Below are positions 1 to 10,660 of a DNA stretch of 64,000 nt, piece after piece. Position numbers and translations under genes: made by a program. The notes below the pieces were generated by a model that saw only the letters and a program-made list of their open reading frames with translations, was not told the DNA's origin and did no database searches. The DNA is from Buddleja alternifolia (lineage: Eukaryota; Streptophyta; Magnoliopsida; Lamiales; Scrophulariaceae). Position 1 is the stretch's first letter, and each line of letters starts with the position of its first letter. Location: the NCBI GenBank assembly GCA_019426215.1, contig CM033394.1, forward strand, positions 47,614,423 to 47,678,422, written 5' to 3'.

Positions 1-2160
1 TTGGCAGACCAGGAGATAAGATTATCACCAAGATAAACAGCATAGCCAGTGGTGGAACGACGGCTGTCTGGACAACCAGCCCAATCTGAGTCAGCATAAA
101 GAGTCAAGGAGTCCACAGTGGAAGAACGAAGGAGAAGGCCATAATCAAGAGTACCCCGAAGATAACGAAGAATGCGCTTGACCATCTGAAAGTGGCTATC
201 CCGAGGTGAGTGCATGAACTGACTGACTAAAGCAACTGCATAAGCAATGTCAGGCCGAGTGTGAGTGAGATACTGAAGACCCCCAACAATGCTGCGATAA
301 AGAGTCGGATCAGAGAAAGGATCGCCCTGAAGAGCGGAGTGAGTAGACGACGCAGAAAGAGGAGAAGTAACAGGCTTCAAGCTCATCATGTCAAAACGCT
401 GTAGAAGCTCAGTGGCATACTTTTGTTGCGAAAGAAACAATCCAAGAGAGTCCCGTGTAGCATGAATACCGAGAAAATAGTGAAGAGCTCCTAAATCCTT
501 CATAGCAAATTCCTGGGAAAGGCGAGAAATAAAAGTAGTAACGGCAGCAGAGTCATTCCCAGTCAAGATAATGTCATCAACATAGAGCAAGAGAACCAAG
601 GTGATAGAACCAGAACGGTAGACAAACATCGACATGTCAGCTTTGCTGCTAGTGAATCCAAGACGCAGCAAATACGAACCAAATTTCTGAAACCATGCTC
701 TAGGTGCTTGTTTCAGACCATATAAAGCCTTCTTTAACTGACACACATGAGAAGGATACTGGGGGTGAGTAAAACCACGGGGCTGAGCCATGTAAACAGT
801 CTCGGTAAGATCACCGTGAAGAAAGGCATGCTTCACATCAAGCTGTCGGATAACCCATTGACGAGAGACTGCAATAGAGAGAACCGTGCGAATAGTAGTC
901 GGCTTAACCACAGGGCTAAAGGTCTCACCAAAATCAATACCAGCCTGTTGCTTAAACCCTTGAGCAACCAAGCGGGCCTTATAGCGCTCAACAGATCCAT
1001 CAGAACGTAACTTAACCTTATACACCCATTTGGAACCAACTAGATTTTGCGAAGGATGCGATGGCACCAAAGTCCATGTGCCATTGGCTTGGAGAGCATT
1101 AAACTCATCAGCCATGGCAGCACGCCAAAGGGGATCCTTGGCGGCCTGTGTATAGCATGTCGGCTCGAGAGGAGGGTAAACAGCAGACAAGGAGGGAAGA
1201 ACACGAAGCTTACGTGTACCATCACGTAAGCGGGTGACCATAGGATGACGAGGACACGGAGGAGGAACACTAAGTGAGGACTCAGGAGAAGAAGAGACCG
1301 AGGAAGAGGTAGTGGAAGGAGATTGGACATAGGGAGACACGGGAGTCGGGGAAGATGATGGAGACGGTCCTGGACCAGTGGGATGGGGAGGACTCCGGGG
1401 GGAGGGTGGTGTAACAGATGACTCTAGAAGAGGCGGCATGGAGGACACAGTGGTGGTGGCAATAGGTAGGTCAGGCGGCATGGAGGACACAGTGGTGGTG
1501 GCAATAGGTAGGGCAGGGGGACCGAGAGAAGGAGGATGAGGAAGAGAAACCGTAATAGATTCAGCAGCAGACTGGTGGGTACCAGAGGCGGAAGCAGAAG
1601 GTAAGGTCGGATAGGGAAAAGAGTCTTCATCGAAGACGACGTGACGACTAATATGAATAGTACCAGAAATAGGATCGAGGCACCGATACCCCTTATAATT
1701 CGGGGCATAACCTAAAAAGATACATGAGGCGGAGCGAGGATCGAGCTTATGAGTAGCACGATGACCAAGATGTGGAAAACATGCACAACCAAAAGTCCGA
1801 AATGTGGAATAGTCGGGAGAACGACCAAATAGGACCTCATAAGGAGACTTGCGGCGAAGCGTAGGGGTAGGGAGACGGTTAATAAGAAAAACAGCAGTAG
1901 AGAGAGCATCGACCCAAAAGGAGTGAGGGAGATGAGCAGTAAGAAGCAAAGTGCGAAGTAACTCAGAAATATGACGATGCTTACGTTCTGACACACCATT
2001 TTGTTGTGGGGTGTAAGGGCATGACAGACGAAACTGAATACCAGAAGCAGCAAAAAGATGACGGAATTGAGCATGATCAAACTCACGACCCCCATCACTT
2101 TGAAACATTTTGATTTTACTTGAAAAAAGATTTTCAATTAAAATTTTAAAATTACAAAAA
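1..2160 (-). CDS. Copia A integrase C-terminal part, reverse transcriptase, RNase H (partial)
   Basis: Continuation of the polyprotein after the one-base frameshift, open to the window start. It contains the second integrase Asp (in QSDGG), the catalytic Glu after QQNG (QQNGVSERK), a Pro/Ser-rich linker with a 42-bp tandem repeat, the reverse transcriptase block from SKWV through KARLVAQGF to LLYVDDIIL, and the RNase H motif around ADSDWAGCPDSRRST at the window edge. No nucleotide upstream of a start codon is expected, because this is the second half of a single Copia ORF. The C-terminus lies outside the window. Confidence 0.88.
1431..1514 (-). repeat. 42-bp in-frame tandem repeat in Copia A
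   Basis: Two adjacent copies of a 42-bp unit (1431-1472 and 1473-1514) differ by about one base. They lie in the Pro-rich linker between integrase and reverse transcriptase and keep frame (14 codons each). Confidence 0.85.
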
Positions 2161-4269
2161 GTGAGTATAGACTTCAGATTTAGCACGCATAGGATAGCAC
2201 CAAGTAAAACGTGAAAAATCATCAACAAAAATAACATAATATTTGAAACCGGTAGGAGAGAGAACGGGAGAAGTCCAAACATCAGAGTGAATTAAATAAA
2301 AGGGTACGGAGCTACGGTTCTCAACATGCTGAAAAGGTAACTTGTGTGACCGACCTAACTGACAAGTTTGACAAAAAGAGACAGAACAATCCTTAGATTT
2401 TATATTCCCACTACGAGACAATTGCTGAAAAGTAGAAAGACTAGGATGACCCAGGCGGCGATGCCAAACATCACCAGAGACGGTACGGGCAACAAGGGAG
2501 GACACTAGGCTAGGGGAGATCGGGTACAAACCACTACTGGAAGGGGACTGCAGAAGAACATGCCCTGTTGCGTTGTCCTTGACACAGAAACCAGTGGAAG
2601 AAAACTCAACCATACAATCATTATTCTGACATAATTGTCTAACAGACAGGAGATTATGAGACAAATGAGGAACATGCAACACATTAGATAAAATAAGGGA
2701 ACCAGTAGGGGTACGTAAAGTACAAGAGCCAACATGTTTAATAGACAGAAGTGCACCATTACCAACTAAAATTTTGTTGGTACCAGTATAGGGAGTAAGG
2801 TTAGAAAGATTACTGGCATCCGGAGTCATATGAGCAGAGGCACCACTATCAGGATACCAGGGTATGCCAAAGGTGGCAGCAGCAGACAGGGCTGAAAAAG
2901 ACGGTGGAAGCTCCGTAGAAATATGTGTGTGGTTAAACCGCTGGGGACACGAAACACAAGTGTGACCCAAAATACCACAAAGCTGACATGTCTGACTAAG
3001 AGTAGGAGGCGGAAGTAGACCAGGACCCGGAGAGTACTGAAAAGTATGAGGGGATGGGGACGATCCACGACCATAACGGTCCTTCCCATGTCCGGAACTA
3101 GAACCATGACCATGGGAGCCACCATTATCGTTAGCACAAGAATTGTTGGAATTCGAGGAGTGAGAGTGGGCGACAAAGGCAGAAGATGTAGATAAAAGGG
3201 AGGGGACAGATGAAGTTGGGGAAATTGGGGTTTCATGGGGGCTAAGTGGAAGAAGAGAAGGCATATGGGGATGGTGGTGTAAATGAGAGAGAATATTGGG
3301 GCTGTTTTGGAAATTAGGGATTTGGTGGGGGCGATTTGTGATAGGAGGGTTATTATGGGGGCTGTTTTGAAAAGAAGAGGGATTTTGAGGGCAGCTTTGT
3401 AAAGTAGAGGTTAGGTGGGGTTTGTTTAGGGAAGGATGATAAACATTGGGGCTGTTTGGTAATGAGGGGTTTATGGTGGGGTGATTTGGTAAAGTGGAGT
3501 GAAGTTGGGGGTATTTAAAAGAAGATGAAGAATAGAGGTAGGGTTGCTGTGTTGTAGCAGACCCATGCGCGCCGCCAAGAGAAGAGACGCCGGCGACCGA
3601 AGGAGGAGCACCGGCGGCAGCTGCGGCGACGGGAAGAGCAGCAACAGCTGGGAGCGTGGCGGCAGCGTGTTCGGGGTGGTTTTGAAAAATCGAAAAGAAT
3701 GAACCACAGTTGGAAGAAGAAGAAAAGGCGCCGGCGGAAGATGGAGATGCGGCGGCAAGCTGTGGTGGAACTGCGCCGGTGGCTATGGAAGGAACACCGG
3801 CAGCCGTGGTATCTTCAGCGGTGGTGAGAGAATAGCCGGACTCGGCACCGACGTGGGTAGACATTAGGGCCAAGAGTTGGAATGAGGAAGAAGGAGGAGC
3901 GCCGCCGGTAGTAGCCATCGTGGTGGTGGAGAGGATAGTGGCAATATCCTTGGGAGAGAGATTGAGCGTCAAGAGATGTTGAATGAAGGATATGCTATCA
4001 GCCGAGAAAGAAGAGGGGCATGGCACGGCGGTGAGGAAGGTGGACGCCGGCGAGAAAGACAAACAAGGAGACTGTACAGGTTGGTGAGAGAAAGAAGCAG
4101 CAGCTTGGTGTGGAGAAGAAGATGATGCAAGAGGGAAGATGGGTGTTGCCGTGATGACGGCATCGGCGGTGGTGGCGCCGGACAGAGGAGAGGATGTGGC
4201 GGCGGATATGGTTGCCGTGAGGGCGATAGAAAAAGCCACAGGCTCGTTGTGCCCGGTGACTGATACCAT
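2152..4269 (-). CDS. Copia A gag, protease and integrase N-terminal part
   Basis: About 705 codons from the ATG at 4269. An upstream in-frame TTG would lie inside the LTR, so the ATG is preferred; this ATG straddles the LTR/primer-site junction. The N-terminal half is a low-complexity gag rich in Ser, Pro, Asn and His. A CCHC zinc knuckle (C-x2-C-x4-H-x4-C) lies near residue 426, the aspartic protease motif DSGAS near residue 473, then a GAG-pre-integrase block with WHRRLGHP, the C-x2-C pair CQTC, and the first integrase aspartate in HSDVW. The frame ends at TAA 2154-2152 because of an extra T in a T5 run (minus strand); the integrase continues in the +1 frame in the next entry. Confidence 0.88.
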   Translation of the reverse strand: MVSVTGHNEPVAFSIALTATISAATSSPLSGATTADAVITATPIFPLASSSSPHQAAASFSHQPVQSPCLSFSPASTFLTAVPCPSSFSADSISFIQHLLTLNLSPKDIATILSTTTMATTGGAPPSSSFQLLALMSTHVGAESGYSLTTAEDTTAAGVPSIATGAVPPQLAAASPSSAGAFSSSSNCGSFFSIFQNHPEHAAATLPAVAALPVAAAAAGAPPSVAGVSSLGGAHGSATTQQPYLYSSSSFKYPQLHSTLPNHPTINPSLPNSPNVYHPSLNKPHLTSTLQSCPQNPSSFQNSPHNNPPITNRPHQIPNFQNSPNILSHLHHHPHMPSLLPLSPHETPISPTSSVPSLLSTSSAFVAHSHSSNSNNSCANDNGGSHGHGSSSGHGKDRYGRGSSPSPHTFQYSPGPGLLPPPTLSQTCQLCGILGHTCVSCPQRFNHTHISTELPPSFSALSAAATFGIPWYPDSGASAHMTPDASNLSNLTPYTGTNKILVGNGALLSIKHVGSCTLRTPTGSLILSNVLHVPHLSHNLLSVRQLCQNNDCMVEFSSTGFCVKDNATGHVLLQSPSSSGLYPISPSLVSSLVARTVSGDVWHRRLGHPSLSTFQQLSRSGNIKSKDCSVSFCQTCQLGRSHKLPFQHVENRSSVPFYLIHSDVWTSPVLSPTGFKYYVIFVDDFSRFTWCYPMRAKSEVYTHFL

Positions 4270-4435
4270 GATAGAGTTCAAAGCACGAAATGTTTATGAA
4301 CTCATGTATATATTTTCTGAATAATATTACAATGATACAACCATATGTATAAATAGAAATGAAACGTAACCCTAATACATAGATGGGCTGGACTATAACC
4401 TATACATGGGCCGGACTGTAATCTATACACTAACA
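4269..4435 (-). repeat. 5' LTR of Copia element A
   Basis: On the minus strand this 167-bp segment starts TGTTAG and ends CTCTATCA, and is followed at once by TGGTATCA (4268-4261), the usual primer binding site for initiator tRNA-Met. A TATTTATA box lies inside and may drive transcription. The LTR is short for a plant Copia element. Its partner lies outside the window, so it is defined by termini and primer site only. Confidence 0.75.
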
Positions 4436-5001
4436 GTGTGTACTATCCCAGTCTATGTGAAATTTATTTATATTTATTTTTAAAATTTATGAAAATTATG
4501 TTTTATTAATTGAGGGCATTCTTTTCAAATTATTAAAATAAAAGAAATATGAAGTGTCTTTATCAAAATATGAAGTACCAATATCAGATTCATTTCTTTT
4601 CATTTTTGCGCTTAACTACTTCAATTCTTGTATTTTCTTCATCGTATTGAGAAGTTGATAGCTAAATATTCAAAATTCACGAAAATAAATTGATTTATAA
4701 AATTTATGTTTTAAATAGCTCCACAAGTACTTTGACCTAAATCTCTCGTACATTTATTACCAAAAAAAAAAAAGCTCCCATACATTTGAAATTATTTTTC
4801 TTTGAAATTCTAATCTCCACTCCAAATTTTGTATATAAATGCGACCTACGCAACATTTCCTTTTCTTATATTCCACTCCATTATTATGCAGCTAAGATAG
4901 TTAATGTTCTCGTGGAGATAAGCATTAAATCAACATTTCATAAATTATTTTGACCAAATAATAGTTATAGAATTTGTTTTATCAGTCTTTTGAAAAAGAT
5001 A
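4436..5001. other. AT-rich intergenic DNA, nothing recognised
   Basis: No ORF with family features, no RNA gene and no clear terminal repeats were seen between Copia A and the solo LTR. Confidence 0.6.
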
Positions 5002-5614
5002 TGTTAGGGATGGTAGTATCAGAGCACGAAAAATAATCAAGAAACAAGAATAAACTAAGCCTAAACAAGAACATAGCGACACGAGGATTTTAACGTGGTT
5101 CGGCATAATTGCCTACATGCACGAGCCAATCTAGACTACATCTTTTTGTCTCAATGAGTGAATCAATCAATTACAAGAATAATTCTGTTATTTATAATAG
5201 TTGAAGTCATCTAAAACCCTATCAAATTAGGAAACATATTCCTAATAAACTTAGGGAACAAGTCTAGATAGAATAGGAAACAAACAAGCCTAAAAAAAAA
5301 TCTGCAAAATAGAGTCCAAAAAGCTTAAGGAAATTGCTATCTCGTTGCCCAACACCGCGGTGTTCGCCCCGAATGCCGCGACCGTCAATTTTTCAACACT
5401 GCCCGGGAACGCCGCGGAGTTCGTCGCCGGGACGCCGCGGCGTTTGCCACCCAGCGCCGCCGCGTTGCTACCTGCAATCGCCTCAGCCTGTTTTTTGTCC
5501 ATTTTCCTTCCTTGTTTCGGCCCTTTTTCGACCCCGGATCTTCCCGACCCATCTCGTCTTCATTTTTGGCTCCTCTCAATCCTATTTTTGATCCGATTTC
5601 ACTATATTCCAACA
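5002..5614 (-). repeat. Solo LTR (Copia-type)
   Basis: 613 bp beginning TGTTAGGG and ending CCAACA, flanked by the near-identical 5-mers AGATA (4997-5001) and AGACA (5615-5619). Read on the minus strand it starts TGTTGGAATATAG, a common Copia LTR start. It shares the motif TAACG-GGTTCGGC with the LTRs of Copia B, in the same orientation. No internal coding region adjoins it, so recombination between two LTRs is the simplest origin. The GC-rich block at 5334-5600 gives open frames on both strands but no recognisable protein. Confidence 0.72.
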
Positions 5615-5931
5615 AGACATGCCCGTATTTAATCAATTATTTTTAACAATGCAAGTGAATTGAGTCAAATTGAACAAAGTATAGCTAAAACTTGTGTGAA
5701 TTTTATTGAGCATAAAATTATGTTTGAATTTGACTTGATGGTTAATCAATCAGAGCTCAGATGAACTTCAATCGAGTAGAACACGAGTCGAGCTCAACTA
5801 ACTTGTTCCCCTCAGCCCCCATATTTTTATCATTTTTAATTAATTAAGTCGAGTTTCAAACCTTATCGAGCAAAATAATTTTTTTAACCTTGTTTGTTAT
5901 GTTAAGTGAATCGAGCTCAAGCAAGAATTTA
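5615..5931. other. Flank of the MENG1 duplication unit
   Basis: Diverged sequence with runs resembling the DNA upstream of MENG3 (about 26100-26220), for example GAATCG-GCTCAA near 5908. It is the left flank from which MENG1 was separated by the 7.9-kb foldback insertion. No gene was seen. Confidence 0.5.
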
Positions 5932-5982
5932 GGGTTATAAACTTTTATGGTCCCTCATGTGAAGCCACTATGTCACTCCCGT

Positions 5983-7501
5983 TAGAGATGATCGCGGTTC
6001 GATTTTGCAATTTTTTTTATTAATCTCAAACCGAATTGCCAAGTGCGATTTGGAGGAAATAAAATTTGAAATTGCGGTTTTGTGCTGTTCGGTGCGGTTT
6101 GGCGATTTTTAAAATTATTTTACATTTTAAAACTAAATACGCAAACAATGTTTGTCATATTTTTTGTTAAACTAATTAATAAAAAGATAATGATAATTCA
6201 TAACTAAGAAAATACTTATTCGGGAAACATTTATCAAGATTAAACTCTATGAATCATTAAAAAAAACACTAGTGTGATTACATATTACTCCCTCCGTCCC
6301 AAAAAGGATGTCCACTATTCCACTTTTGTCTGTCCCAAAATGTTTGTCCCTTACTATTTATGTATGTATTTATTGTTTAATCAGACTATATTACCCTCCG
6401 TTTAAATTGAAAAATATACAATTAATTCATTTTTACTATAAAACTACAATTATATTTAAGGAAGATAATTCTATACATGGATAGAAAACAATAACAATAA
6501 ATCAAATTAAAACCATGGCATGTTTTAGAAGATAACATTATTAGTTGTCTTTTGTTTTATGGAAAGGGTACTATTGGAAAATAATGAAAATTTGATAATT
6601 CCTAAGAAAAGTCAAACATGACATTCTTTTTGGGACGGAGGGAGTATTATTTAAGAGTATCATGCGACTAGAACAGGAAAAAGTACTAGTATACCATTAT
6701 AATAATCTGTTTTACACTGAGTATAAAGATAATATGTACATATTTTACTATATATATATATATAAATCTATCAAATAAATACACTCTTATATATAAGAAA
6801 ATGTCTTAATCTAACTTGTATGAAAAGTAGGACAAGAAATTTGTATATAAACAAGTAATACAAAAAATGACATGCTGTAATTGTTTGTTTATTAAAATTT
6901 TGTGTACTAAAATCTACAAAAGGATATTGTAAAGTATATTATAAGGTTATAGAACAATAGGTAATCTAAAGCGACATTGCTATTACAAATAATTGTGATA
7001 GTTAAATAGAACAAATGTCATAAATATAATCTATAATACTTTTTTTTGTCAAAACTCTTCAAGTGTCTATTATATATATATATATATATATAAATATAAC
7101 ACTAAAGTATCATAAGATATTATCACTTTAAAAGTTTCAAGCACAAATGTTGATTGAACATATTATTAGCCATGTAAAAGATATAACCATATCAATTCAA
7201 TAACAAATATTAAATAAATCTACAAATATGAATAGTATTAAGAGTAAAACCTATTAAAAGTTCAAATTAAAAAAGAATAATAAGAAATATATATATATAT
7301 ATATGTATATGTATGTATGTATGTAGGCAGTGGCGGTGCGTTTCAGTTTTTTTAACATTGATTTTGAAACCAAACCGCATAGGGCAGTGCGGTTTTCATT
7401 TAAATTTTAAAGCATGCTTTGCTTAGAAAATGACAAAAACGGTGCGGTTCGGTACGGTGCGGTCGGTTCAGGCGATTTTTCAAAACCAATACTCACCCCT
7501 A
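5983..7501. mobile_element. Non-autonomous hAT-like element, nested in the foldback
   Basis: 1519 bp with termini TAGAGATGA and, inverted, TAGGGGTGA. It is flanked by the 8-mers ACTCCCGT (5975-5982) and ACTCCTGT (7502-7509), 7 of 8 matching, the hAT target size. GCGGTTTGG-like subterminal repeats occur near both ends. Removing it rejoins the left foldback arm in alignment with the right arm, which confirms the borders. It has no coding capacity. Confidence 0.78.
6288..6644. mobile_element. Stowaway MITE (Tc1/mariner type)
   Basis: 357 bp with the classic terminal inverted repeat CTCCCTCCGTCCCAAAA at the left and GGGACGGAGGGAG at the right, flanked by TA dinucleotides (6286-6287 and 6645-6646). 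It is inserted inside the hAT-like element. The family is well known in plants. Confidence 0.93.
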
Positions 7502-8542
7502 ACTCCTGTTCCCCATGTCCCAAAATTGTTACTTTTGTCTCTTATGAACATAATTTGTATTACGTTGGTCCTTTTGACAAATTAATTTCTGGCAATTTTC
7601 TTCCTGTTAATTTAGCGCGTGCATACACACACACTTTCATCATAGGTTTTTCGTCCATTCCCTCTTTATTCTTCATGTTTGCAAAAAAAGAAAAAAATGT
7701 AACTTGGTCCCAAAAAAATAAATTGTGTCACTTTGGTCCTCAAAAGAAAAAAATAATTTGTGGAAACTGACTTTTATTAATTCCTAACAAAAGCCAAATT
7801 AGGAATTCTTTTTGGGAAAAAGAAGTAATATTTATTTTATGGTTAGTCGTTATCTTGCAATTTACAATAATTGCACAAATGTAATTCAATAGTCATACAA
7901 CTAGTTCGACCAAAACTTGATTCAGAGTAAATTTTTTGAACGTGGGTTTGTTCATACAATAAAAAATAACGATGTAAATTAATCAGCTTAAACCGAATAA
8001 AGTACTCTTCAAGATAGTATCAATTTTTATCAAACACAAAATTGGGAAAGAATCAAACAGAACCCAAATTCGGGAAAAGTCATTTTCCCCCTAAAATTGA
8101 ACAGAATCAACTTAGGAATAAAATAGCGAAGAGAACCAAATTTGCATTGTGTCATCGTACATATTTTCAATTCGATAAGATTTTAAAGCTCGATTTTGCC
8201 TTGACTCAACTAGTTAAATGTGTAAAAATCAAGTTCCTTGATCTCGAATCATATTTACAAGTCGATGAAAGTTTAGTCCAATTTTACTAGCAATCAAATA
8301 AAGTTCAAAAAGAATCTCTCAAGCTCAATAGAAATTAAAACTATCTTGAACAATAATTTATTCAACTCCATGAATTTACATCATTATGTTTGATTGTGTG
8401 AATGAACCCACGTTCAAACATTTTAGTCTCAATCTAGTTTTCGTCGAACTAGTCAGTTGTATGACCATTGCTTTACACTTGAGCAATCGTTGTAGATTTC
8501 AAGACATTGATTAACCACAAAATAAATATTACTTGTTTGTCC

Positions 8543-8677
8543 TGTTAAGGTATGATTCTCCTTGATTAATAATGAGATAAAACAATGTTTATATAGGTTA
8601 CAAGAATAAAGATAAATAAGGAAAACAATAATAATAGAGACCTAGTCTAAACAAAATACTAAAAATATAATCTAACA
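8543..8677 (-). repeat. 3' LTR of Copia C
   Basis: 135 bp, TGTTAG...TTAACA on the minus strand. The final codons of pol run into it: the purine tract encodes Ala-Glu-Glu and the LTR start supplies Cys and the stop TAG. Confidence 0.92.
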
Positions 8678-10660
8678 CTCCTCCGCAGTCGAAACGTCCG
8701 TTGAACAAACGTTGAGACTGGAGCGAAAGTCCATGAAAAGAGAAGAATGCAAGACTTTAGTAAAAATATCAGCAAATTGGCGAGATGAGGGAACATGTAG
8801 AACACGCACGTCACCAAGAGCAACACGTTCTCGCACAAAATGTAAATCTAATTCAACATGTTGGTGCTGAACTGGGTTGGAGGACATGAAGATAGAACTG
8901 ATGTTATCACAGTAAACGAGAGTGGCTTTTGAAAGAGGGCAATGGAGTTCTAGAAGAAGATTTCGAAGCCAGGAGGTTTCAGCATCAGCATTAGCAATGC
9001 CACGATACTCAGCCTCAGCACTAGAGTGAGAAACAACGTGCTGACGTTTAGAGGACCAAGAGATAAGATTGTCACCGAGAAACACACAGTAGCTCGAGGT
9101 AGAACGGCGGGTATCGGGGCACCCAACCCAATCAGCATCAGAATAAGCAATGAACTGAGAAGTGGAAGACGAGCAGACATATGATGTTCGCGAGGATCGT
9201 GCATAAACAAACATAATTGCTGAACCGAGAATGCAATATCGGGATGAGTAAAAGTGAGATATTGGAGAACACCAATGAGAGTACGATATAAGGTAGGATC
9301 AGAAAAATGAGCACTAGATGAAGAGGAGAGTTTAGAGTGAGTCTCAGCAGGAGTGGTAACCGGATTGCAAGAAGACATGTTAGCACGATCCAAGATTTCA
9401 CGGGCAAATTTTTCTTGCCAGAGAAAAAGGGAAGAAGAAGAGCGAGTAACAGAAATACCAAGGAAATAGTGTAAAGGGCCTAAGTCGGTCATGGCAAACT
9501 CCCGGGAAATAAGGGACGTGAGGTGGGCGAGAAGCGAGGAGATAGAAGCGGTGAGGACGATGTCGTCGACATAGAGAAGTAAGAATGCAGTAGAGGCACC
9601 GTGACGATAAATAAAGAGAGAAGAGTCAGCCCGACTACTAGTAAAATCGATAGAGGAGATGAAGGTGGCAAAACGATGATGCCAAGCTCGAGGAGCTTGT
9701 TTGAGACCATATAACGTCTTCTTGAGATGACAAACATGAGTGGGAAAGGCAGGATTGGAGTAGCCAGGTGGCTGTTTCATATAGACTGTTTCAGAAAGAT
9801 TACCGTGAAGAAAGGCATTTTTGACATCAAGTTGGTGGAGAGGACAGAAGTATGAGATAGCAAAACTGAGAACGGTGTGGATGGTGGCAGGTTTGACAAC
9901 AGGACTGAAAGTGTCTTCGTAATCAATTCCAGGCTGTTGGGTGAAGCCTTGAGCAACAAGACGGGCTTTATAGCGCTCAAGGGTGCCATCAGAACGGAAT
10001 TTATGATGAAAAATCCACTTAGAGCCAACAATATTAACATCAGGAGGGCACGAAACAAGATCCCACATATTATTAGAAGAGAGAGCGGAGAGTTCAACAT
10101 CCATTGCAGCTTTCCAATTGGGATCACGCAGAGCCTGAGTGTAAGAGCAAGGAATAGGGGAGCAACTGGTAGGAAGAAGGGCAGACAGGTTGAAGATGTG
10201 GCGTGGTTTGGTAATCTCGGACTTCGAACGGGTCACCATTGGATGGGTGGAAATGTCGGATAGGGGAGCCGAAGCAGAGGAAGGAGCAGGTGCAGTAGTG
10301 AGCGGTTGAGAAGAAAGAACCGAGGAAGAAGACAGAGATGAGTTATGGAGAAGAGGAGATAGGTCGTCATCGGAATGAAAGAAGTCATAAGAGGGCGGAG
10401 TTGATGGTGTGGAGATAGACGAAAAGGGAAAGTTGGATTCATCGAAGACAACATGACGAGAGATTATTATTTTATTAGTGGCTAAGTCGAGACAGCGATA
10501 ACCGCGATGATGAGGAGGATAGCCCAAAAAAACACATGCAGTGGAGCGAGGAGCCAATTTGTGAGGAGTGGTAGCAGAAATATTTGGAAAACATAGATAT
10601 CCAAAGGTGCAAAGATGTGTATAGGTAGGGGCCGAGTGGTAGACGAGCTCGAAAGGAGTT
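8672..10660 (-). pseudogene. Copia C reverse transcriptase and RNase H, frameshifted
   Basis: The main open stretch (10557-8950) shows GYRCLD, SKWIFHHKFRSDG, KARLVAQGFTQ and LLLYVDDIVL of reverse transcriptase. After about position 9220 the frame changes and the beginning of RNase H (normally the LKRILRYLRGT-like block) is missing. RNase H continues in another frame from 9214 (YSDADWVGCPDTRRS, SSAEAEYRG, CDNISSIF). A small deletion of a few tens of bases with a frameshift explains this. Confidence 0.83.

Larger units (their letters stand above)
1..4435 (-). mobile_element. Ty1/copia LTR retrotransposon A (3' part outside window)
   Basis: On the minus strand the order is LTR (4435-4269), primer binding site, gag, protease, integrase, reverse transcriptase and start of RNase H, which is the Copia order. 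The window edge cuts the element inside RNase H, so the other LTR and target duplication are not visible. The coding region is nearly complete: I read the pol frame triplet by triplet from about 2160 to position 3 and found no stop. The only lesion seen is a one-base frameshift near 2155. The integrase D-D-E residues and the YVDD motif of reverse transcriptase are present. It is the least damaged pol coding region of the Copia copies here, together with element B. Confidence 0.93.

Noticed and set aside
5290..5636. Overlapping 70- to 95-codon open frames on both strands in GC-rich DNA
   Set aside because: They lie within the solo LTR, have no family features and arise from GC-rich composition.
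7414..8290. Open frames of 118 and 82 codons
   Set aside because: The first spans the end of the hAT-like element and a foldback arm, the second the foldback loop; neither has a recognisable domain.
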